Part shown: positions 54,327 through 64,000 of the stretch, piece by piece | Layout of the letters: each line of letters begins with the position of its first letter | How positions within the stretch are numbered: the first letter of the stretch is position 1 | Assembly (NCBI GenBank): GCA_030750865.1 | Contig: JASMHE010000001.1 | Location: forward strand, 62,001 to 126,000 | Source of the DNA: Alphaproteobacteria bacterium | Lineage (GTDB): Bacteria > Pseudomonadota > Alphaproteobacteria > Micavibrionales > Micavibrionaceae | Direction of reading: 5' to 3' | Length of the DNA stretch: 64,000 nucleotides | Notes under the pieces: model-generated | Seen by the model: only the letters and a program-made list of their open reading frames with translations | What the model was told of the DNA's origin: nothing | The model's database searches: none | Translations under genes and position numbers: made by a program

Positions 54327-55052
54327 ATGGTTGAGACAATCGACGTGAAGGCTGTTTTTGATCTGGACAATTGTCTGTATCAATATGACGAGAACGCCGA
54401 GGCGCTTTTCACTGAAGCCTACGCACAAACGCTGGAACATTTCGGGATTGAAGCATCGGAAGATTTTTCGAAAATCGTGAACCACAATATGATGTATGAT
54501 CATGATGCGATGCGTGAAATCTTCGCAGATTTGGGTGTGTGTTTCGATACATTTCACGATGTTGCGCATAAGTTCGCGATTGATATCTTTCGGGACCGCG
54601 TGTATGCGCCGCCGGGTCTGACGGAATTATTCAATGCGATTGCGCCGGAAAATAAGGTTATCCTGACGCACGGCTCACGCGCATGGAGTGAAGCCATGCT
54701 CACCAAGATTGGCGTGCGTCACACAATTCATGATGATCATATTTTGTCGATTGATCATGATGAGATTGCCGGACAGCGCAAAGATAAAAGTCCTGCGCCG
54801 TTTGAAATAGCCGCAGACAGGCTCGGCGCTCATCCGTCAGAGCTTGTGTTCTTTGATGATTTACCGGAAAATCATGTGCACGCCAATGCGCTGGGCATGC
54901 GCACTGTGCTGATCCATTGGGGCGAAGAAATCGCAGACGCGCTGGACCATATCACCGACAGCGTGCATGATGTGACCACATGGTTGAAAGCGCATCTCCA
55001 CCGCCAGAAAAAGACGGATGCGATTGATACGCCAAAGCCGCCACAACCGTAA
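54327..55052 (+). CDS. HAD-family pyrimidine 5'-nucleotidase-like phosphatase
   Basis: 241 residues. HAD motif I FDLDNCLY (Asp nucleophile and Asp+2), motif II THGS, motif III lysine around KDKSPAPFEIA and motif IV FFDDLPEN. FDLDNTLY-type starts are typical of the pyrimidine 5'-nucleotidase (PpsR/YjjG/SDT1) group. Length fits. The C-terminal 30 residues are polar. GGGAG precedes the ATG. Confidence 0.85.
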   Translation: MVETIDVKAVFDLDNCLYQYDENAEALFTEAYAQTLEHFGIEASEDFSKIVNHNMMYDHDAMREIFADLGVCFDTFHDVAHKFAIDIFRDRVYAPPGLTELFNAIAPENKVILTHGSRAWSEAMLTKIGVRHTIHDDHILSIDHDEIAGQRKDKSPAPFEIAADRLGAHPSELVFFDDLPENHVHANALGMRTVLIHWGEEIADALDHITDSVHDVTTWLKAHLHRQKKTDAIDTPKPPQP

Positions 55053-55255
55053 TTCGGCGGGGGCACGCGCGCTTGATTTGTGTTGTGCCGTCTGTGTCGC
55101 CCGTTCCGGCGTGTTGTGTTTGTGAGCCGCCGCAAATATCCCCTGTATAATAACGATCATCCTGAACAATGATGATCCCGTGACCCGAAAAGCATTCCGG
55201 CCCCGATAAAAACCGGAGCCGGAAGAATTGTTTTAGTTTCTGATGCTGTCAGTCT
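55053..55255. other. Intergenic region between HAD phosphatase and vWA gene
   Basis: Convergent genes meet here. An imperfect hairpin (CCGG runs at 55197-55223) might terminate the vWA transcript, but it lacks a clear T-run. Confidence 0.35.
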
Positions 55256-57907
55256 CTATTTCGAGCGGCAGCATGAGTATGTTGTCGAGTCATTCGCCGG
55301 TGAGAACTGCCAGTAAGAGTATGTCTCTGACGGTCCTTCATGTTCCGGATAGTTGCCGTCAACATAGTAACCGAAGCAACGTCCGTCGTTGGTCAGGGTC
55401 TGGGCCGCATGTCCGTCTTGCGGTGTGTAAACCCCGTCAGCGATCATCTTGTTGAGACACTGATCGGCTCCGGCCGTCGGTACACAGGCTCCGTCATCAC
55501 GTTCGTACCCTTCGCGGCATGTAAAGTCACAAGCCTTCTTGGTGTCGTTCGTGAAGCTGTAGTACGATGTCGTACCCGGATCACTGCTGAGCCATGTTTC
55601 AGGATCGTCTTCCGTCAGATAGCGCCAGCCACCATCGTGCGTTGTTTTCGCACTCCAGTACCCACCGTTACCGTGGAATTCCTCGATCGGTGCATTGATG
55701 CTCTGACAATTATTATAGACCCATTTCTCACATTTATTGTTACATGAGTCGCTGTTATTGCCATTGCCGTCATCACAGGCTTCGCTGCCTTCGCGTACAC
55801 CGTTACCGCATGTCTGGCGGAGATATGTACATTGTTCTGACGTTGCGCCGCCATTGATGCCTTCACAGACCCATGTGAAGCTGTCACCGCGATCTTTCAT
55901 GGCAGCAACACTACCGGCAATACAGGCTTCGCCCGGCAGAATATCGTCCGGTGAGCTATATTGATGGCCTGGCATTGTTGTCGCAAGACCGCATGTGCCG
56001 TCAATCGGTGCCGTATCACACCCAAGATCGATCAGACCTTCCATCAGCGATGCGGCCAGATTCGATGAGTTTGATGTAATCATCTTCTGTGAGAAGCGAT
56101 CGCCAAGACCGGCACTTCTGAATTTATCCTTATAGAAGTTTGCAGCGCCGCTTGTTGTCAGGGCAATCACCCGCACATTATGTTCGCGCATCTTGGCGGC
56201 GAGTGTGCTCATGGTGCCGTATTTGCCGCCTAAGTGTGATGTTGCATCCGTAATCATGACGATAACCATGCCGTCTTCTTTGTTAGTTTGCGGTGCAAAA
56301 TCATCGATCGTTCTGATCATGGCGTGAATCTGCGTTTCCGGATAGTCGCCGCCACCCCACGGGCTCAGGCTGCCATATGTGTTAAGCAGCGCGGCTTTTT
56401 GTGTGTCCAGATCGGTGAAACCGCGATCAATGCGGTAGCCGTATGGCGCTCCGAAGTCGGAGTAACTTGTAATACCGACATCCCAGCCTTTGAACAATGT
56501 GTTGTTGAACAGATATGTCAGGCCGTTTCGTGTATGTTGGATATCATCGCCGAAACTGCCGGATGTATCCTGCACGATCACCATTTTATCTGTGCTGAAC
56601 AAACGGTCACAGTTTTGACCTTGTACAAGACCTGTACAATAAGCTTTGGACGGGCCGACATCGGCATTACAGGTCCAGAACCACGGACCGCCGCCTGTAA
56701 CGCTTTGAACGGTCGAGTTCGCGCTACACAGATCACCACTATATGGAGACCCGCTTGTTGTCAGTTCGTCTTTGTTACGGAATTCTTGTAAGTGTGCCGC
56801 GCCGCACTGTGCTTCGCGGGAAACTTTGGCCTGACATGTTGCATCTTGGGCCAATGTAGAGCTTTGTGCGTCATGCCCGACGCCGCGACAGGTCCATGTA
56901 AAATATGTTTGTGCGCTGTTCATGACAGGCGTGGTCGGCACGCCGTAGGCGCACTGATATTGTTCGTCGATGTCACCTTTTGTGGCAAAGGCTTCGGTTG
57001 CTGCCTGACCGCACACGCCGTCAATTTTGTAATCGGCTTCGATGTGCACGTTTTCACAGACGTTGATTTTGGCCTTGTAACAGGCGTTATAAACCTCGAG
57101 CGGTTCTTGATCCATGAATTGCTTGAAGTCGCCGTAATTACCGGGCGGACCGCTTGGCATCATCATGTCGCGTGATCCGCTACTGCGTTTTAAATAACGC
57201 AGACGGTAATTTTCGCTGTGGCCCGGTGTCCCCAGATTTGAAAGACTGCTGCTGCCGAGTTTATCATATTCGAAATAACTTTTGACCGATGTGTCCAGTC
57301 TGAACATATCGTCGTCCGTATCACCATCAATGCCTGAGCCGAATGCACAGAACTCTTTTGACGATGGTGAGGAATATCCGCTGGACGGACATTGTGAAGA
57401 TGGCTCAATCGAGACTTCGTCTTTTGTCAGCAGTTTTGCGCCGACGATTTGCACGGGTGCTCCGCCGTTCAGCAAGTGGCCGGCACTATAGACATTGCGG
57501 ACCTTGATACTGTCCCAACAGGTTGCGTTCGGTGCGATGAATTTAATATCCCAGCCGCCGTTTTGGTTGGCCTCGTCATCACATTCCACCCAGACATCGC
57601 CCGGCGTGTTGGAAACGCCTTTGTCCAGAATCCAGTATTGCAGGCCCTGACGGTCCTGCGGTTTTTCGGCGTAATTATATTTAATGCGGGCGCGGTGATG
57701 TTCGTAACTGTAATCTTCGATCTCGATCGGGTTGCCCGAACCGCGTAAATAAGTCGGCGGCTTGTAATCATAGTCGTTCATCTTCGGCGGCGTGCGGTTG
57801 AAATCAGCACTGCGCGCTTCGGTCGGATATGTCGTTAGCACAATGACGGCAAGACAACATATGAATGTGAATATGCCTGCGTTCTGAATTGCTTTATGTG
57901 TCATCAT
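55256..57907 (-). CDS. Large secreted vWA-domain protein with cysteine-rich repeats
   Basis: 883 residues with an N-terminal signal (about 1-31). A 260-residue region is followed by two cysteine modules (starting near DGVCG, about 298, and EAQCG, about 365). Then comes a von Willebrand A domain (about 437-625) with MIDAS DTSGS and ITDATSH, a third cysteine module (DGTCG, about 636) and a DUF4215-like CGNGVREGSEACDDGNGNNS unit (about 700). The modules share C-G, a W-x-C and a final C. Likely an adhesin or surface-exposed binding protein; the ligand is unknown. Single gene, divergent from the rRNA operon. Confidence 0.82.
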   Translation of the reverse strand: MMTHKAIQNAGIFTFICCLAVIVLTTYPTEARSADFNRTPPKMNDYDYKPPTYLRGSGNPIEIEDYSYEHHRARIKYNYAEKPQDRQGLQYWILDKGVSNTPGDVWVECDDEANQNGGWDIKFIAPNATCWDSIKVRNVYSAGHLLNGGAPVQIVGAKLLTKDEVSIEPSSQCPSSGYSSPSSKEFCAFGSGIDGDTDDDMFRLDTSVKSYFEYDKLGSSSLSNLGTPGHSENYRLRYLKRSSGSRDMMMPSGPPGNYGDFKQFMDQEPLEVYNACYKAKINVCENVHIEADYKIDGVCGQAATEAFATKGDIDEQYQCAYGVPTTPVMNSAQTYFTWTCRGVGHDAQSSTLAQDATCQAKVSREAQCGAAHLQEFRNKDELTTSGSPYSGDLCSANSTVQSVTGGGPWFWTCNADVGPSKAYCTGLVQGQNCDRLFSTDKMVIVQDTSGSFGDDIQHTRNGLTYLFNNTLFKGWDVGITSYSDFGAPYGYRIDRGFTDLDTQKAALLNTYGSLSPWGGGDYPETQIHAMIRTIDDFAPQTNKEDGMVIVMITDATSHLGGKYGTMSTLAAKMREHNVRVIALTTSGAANFYKDKFRSAGLGDRFSQKMITSNSSNLAASLMEGLIDLGCDTAPIDGTCGLATTMPGHQYSSPDDILPGEACIAGSVAAMKDRGDSFTWVCEGINGGATSEQCTYLRQTCGNGVREGSEACDDGNGNNSDSCNNKCEKWVYNNCQSINAPIEEFHGNGGYWSAKTTHDGGWRYLTEDDPETWLSSDPGTTSYYSFTNDTKKACDFTCREGYERDDGACVPTAGADQCLNKMIADGVYTPQDGHAAQTLTNDGRCFGYYVDGNYPEHEGPSETYSYWQFSPANDSTTYSCCRSK

Positions 57908-58243
57908 AATTATACGCCCCGAAAATGTAGTTTAGTCCATTAATATATGGCAGTGATGTAAAACACCGCACTATTCCATTTATCAGTGTAGCATCAAATC
58001 CTTTTCAGAATCTTAACGCCGCGCCGATGCGGTGCATTATTATAGGGACAGAATGCTATTTAGAAAGAGTCTGTTTTTTAGCGTTCGGTTTTTTAGGGCG
58101 CTTCGGGCAGATTTTAATCATTTCGTAAGAAATTGTCTGTAGGGTCATAATTCTGCATATGGTCTTGTTTGTTTCTGAGCAAGCCTTACAGAACATTCTA
58201 TATAAAAAAGTGAAACTTTTTTGAAAAAAACGCAAAAAGATGT
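57908..58243. other. Intergenic region upstream of the rRNA promoters
   Basis: AT-rich, no gene. It contains the start region of the vWA gene transcript and A- and T-rich tracts just upstream of rRNA promoter P1 (58200-58240), which could act as an UP element. Confidence 0.5.
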
Positions 58244-58272
58244 TTGACTTTAAAAATTAGAACAGATATACA
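58244..58272 (+). promoter_or_regulatory. rRNA operon promoter P1
   Basis: TTGACT (58244-58249), 17-bp spacer, TATACA (58267-58272). A/T-rich DNA lies directly upstream. Confidence 0.75.
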
Positions 58273-58364
58273 ATGCGACCTCGGCACAGCGAAGCCCACT
58301 TGGTGAGCCTCTCCTGAACGGGACAGAGATCGAAAAAAAAGATTATTTTTCTTGTCGATTTTTG

Positions 58365-58393
58365 TTGACTCTGATCGTTGGTCTTAATATAAA
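58365..58393 (+). promoter_or_regulatory. rRNA operon promoter P2
   Basis: TTGACT (58365-58370), 17-bp spacer, TATAAA (58388-58393). 121 bases downstream of P1, giving tandem promoters as in many rRNA operons. Confidence 0.8.
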
Positions 58394-58463
58394 ACGGTCA
58401 TCGTCGAAAAAGATGGTTCGTATGTTTCTGTCAGATTTTATCTGTTGGATCAGTAGCCATCGC

Positions 58464-58482
58464 GGTTCTTGAACATCGTGAA
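58464..58482 (+). promoter_or_regulatory. boxA-like antitermination element in the rRNA leader
   Basis: GGTTCTTGAACATCGTGAA resembles the E. coli boxA TGCTCTTTAACA. A nearly identical element precedes the 23S gene at 60533-60551. Confidence 0.65.
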
Positions 58483-58498
58483 GAAAGAAAAGATACGC
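58483..58498 (+). repeat. 16S processing stem, 5' arm
   Basis: GAAAGAAAAGATACGC is the exact complement of 60266-60281 beyond the 16S gene. The arms would pair around pre-16S RNA and form an RNase III-type substrate. Confidence 0.8.
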
Positions 58499-58714
58499 AG
58501 ACAGCAGCGTTTATAGATGTGTTGATCACGTCAAAAACAAATACCTGCTGACTGTGTAATTGTTACTATAAGTTTAAGACAGTTTACTGTTTTAGACGAT
58601 ATAGCTATGACGCAAATAAGCAGGTCTCTTATATACTTTGAACTCATTTGTTCTTGGTGTTGGAGACATTATAAATGTCAATGACATTTTGATTCAAATG
58701 AGCTAGATGGAATC

Positions 58715-60217
<1,503 letters not shown>

Positions 60218-60265
60218 GTGTATTGGCATATCGCATATATTTCGATATATGAAGCGTTGCTGTCG

Positions 60266-60281
60266 GCGTATCTTTTCTTTC
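60266..60281 (+). repeat. 16S processing stem, 3' arm
   Basis: GCGTATCTTTTCTTTC, the exact reverse complement of 58483-58498. Confidence 0.8.
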
Positions 60282-60306
60282 GAAGAAGTAGAACCCTTTA
60301 TTATTA

Positions 60307-60383
<77 letters not shown>

Positions 60384-60403
60384 TCTTTTCTAAAAATGAG
60401 AAA

Positions 60404-60479
60404 GGGGCTATAGCTCAGCTGGGAGAGCGCCTGATTTGCATTCAGGAGGTCTGCGGTTCGATCCCGCATAGCTCCACCA
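60404..60479 (+). tRNA. tRNA-Ala (anticodon TGC)
   Basis: 76-nt cloverleaf with CCA encoded. Acceptor stem GGGGCTA/TAGCTCC shows the G3-U70 identity pair; the anticodon loop holds TGC. Confidence 0.98.
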
Positions 60480-60532
60480 TTTTTTCACTTAAGATCTTTA
60501 ATGAAGGTCTTAAATGAGAAAATAATTCTCTA

Positions 60533-60551
60533 GGTTCTTGTACATCGTGAA
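60533..60551 (+). promoter_or_regulatory. boxA-like antitermination element in the 16S-23S spacer
   Basis: GGTTCTTGTACATCGTGAA, differing by one base from the leader copy at 58464. E. coli operons also carry boxA both in the leader and in the spacer. Confidence 0.65.
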
Positions 60552-60561
60552 TAAGTAATGA
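60537..60561 (+). repeat. 23S-5S processing stem, 5' arm
   Basis: Pairs with 63828-63852 over about 25 bp with one mismatch. The arms enclose both 23S and 5S rather than 23S alone. Confidence 0.75.
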
Positions 60562-60776
60562 AATGAAATTGATATTAATTCAAATTCAATAGTTAGTTTT
60601 CTGTGTGGCAACACACAGTAAAGTTAAATTGATTTTGATTGTAAGATATCCAATGTCTGACTTAATAATAAACTGAGATCCAACTAGCGTGTTGGAACAT
60701 CGCAACTTTTCATACTCAACCTTCCTAAAGTTGGTTGATGTCTTGTAAGTGGCTTTGTTTCTGCGCGTGGTTAAAT

Positions 60777-63514
<2,738 letters not shown>

Positions 63515-63687
63515 TAGCTCGTACAGATTATTTATAATCTGTATAAACACGCGCAGGAACAAGTCCACTACGCTTTGTAGTGTGTTCCTTTGCTAATGGA
63601 TCTATTATTCAAGCAGACAAAATAGGAATAAATTATCACAGTAAATTATCAGTGAAATATCAATTTCGATTTTAGGTGGTTTTCAAT

Positions 63688-63805
63688 GACTTGGTGGCAA
63701 TAGCGGAGCTGAAACACTCCATCCCATCTCGAACTGGACAGTGAAAAACTCTAGCGCCGATGGTACTGCGGCTTAAGTCGTGGGAGAGTAGGTCGTTGCC
63801 AAGTC
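63688..63805 (+). rRNA. rrf: 5S ribosomal RNA
   Basis: About 118 nt. The terminal helix pairs GACTTGG with CCAAGTC. The loop region CCATCCCATCTCGAACTGG is typical. The flanks (GGTTTTCAA and TTGAAAACC) extend the stem. Confidence 0.96.
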
Positions 63806-63827
63806 TTTGAAAACCATCTGAAATCAT

Positions 63828-63852
63828 TCATTACTTATTCACCATGTACAAG
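63828..63852 (+). repeat. 23S-5S processing stem, 3' arm
   Basis: Reverse complement of 60537-60561 with one mismatch, located just past 5S. Confidence 0.75.
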
Positions 63853-63877
63853 ACATGTACAAAATCATAAAAAACAG

Positions 63878-63901
63878 CCGCCCTTCCGGGCGGTTTTTTT
63901 T
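63878..63901 (+). terminator. Intrinsic terminator of the rRNA operon
   Basis: Stem CCGCCC (63878-63883) and GGGCGG (63888-63893), loop TTCC, then eight T residues. Confidence 0.95.
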
Positions 63902-64000
63902 GTGCTTGATGGTCTTGTGTCATTTCTCCTGTGTTATTTTTGTTAGCCGTGTTGCGCTGCGCTCTTGTTGCGGCGTTTTATTGACGGTGACGTTCTGTGT
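63902..64000. other. Right edge of window
   Basis: G/T-rich sequence after the rRNA terminator. No gene, tRNA or repeat is visible. Confidence 0.4.

Overview
This window is a chromosomal segment of an alphaproteobacterium and very probably contains its origin of replication. Three things point to the class. The gene order is the conserved origin neighbourhood of Alphaproteobacteria: ppsR-maf-aroE-coaE-dnaQ-secB-fxsA-timA-mltA, then hemE-hemH, rho, hemJ, mnmE-mnmG-rsmG-parA-parB, then holA, lptE, leuS. Class-typical families are present (TimA, DUF1489, DUF3576, DUF6489, and a Mic60-like protein beside hemC-hemD). The 16S rRNA is short, about 1.5 kb. The vWA/cysteine-rich surface protein and the pair of DUF6782-like proteins make a Micavibrio-like lineage plausible, but that is only an impression.

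Layout. 0.25-10.5 kb: housekeeping genes, mostly on the plus strand (ppsR, maf, aroE, coaE, a LysE exporter, a class I glutamine amidotransferase, dnaQ, a prepilin), then secB and fxsA on minus and timA and mltA on plus. 10.5-15.4 kb: an accessory stretch of mostly unrecognised minus-strand genes, with an entericidin-like peptide and two tandem paralogues resembling a metallopeptidase family whose HExxH motif has decayed. 15.4-16.1 kb: a 700 bp AT-rich non-coding region with near-consensus DnaA boxes directly upstream of hemE. Base composition of intergenic DNA flips here, from A/C-rich on the left to G/T-rich on the right, so this is the best candidate for oriC. 16.1-34.9 kb: hemE, hemH, a dienelactone hydrolase-like protein, a solute-binding protein, rho, hemJ, mnmE, mnmG, rsmG, parA, parB and holA. 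Three perfect 16-bp parS sites lie inside mnmE and rsmG.

35-47.5 kb: metB, the lptE-leuS pair, a DUF3576 lipoprotein, a strongly expressed porin, and a heme/envelope operon (hemC-hemD, a Mic60-like protein with an unexpected N-terminal helix-turn-helix, an ACT-domain protein). 47.8-57.9 kb: an orphan SLBB polysaccharide exporter, DUF1489, a cysteine hydrolase, a nucleoside hydrolase, a HAD phosphatase and the large vWA protein. 58-64 kb: one rRNA operon (two promoters, boxA elements, 16S, tRNA-Ile, tRNA-Ala, 23S, 5S, terminator) transcribed away from the proposed origin.

The core theme is origin, segregation and early-replicating genes: ParA, ParB, parS and oriC within 17 kb, DnaQ and HolA of the replicase, tRNA-modification enzymes, five heme-pathway genes in two clusters, and the rRNA operon. 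Intergenic regions hold several short degenerate tandem arrays (10- to 15-bp units) and polypyrimidine or polypurine segments that the annotated genes do not explain.
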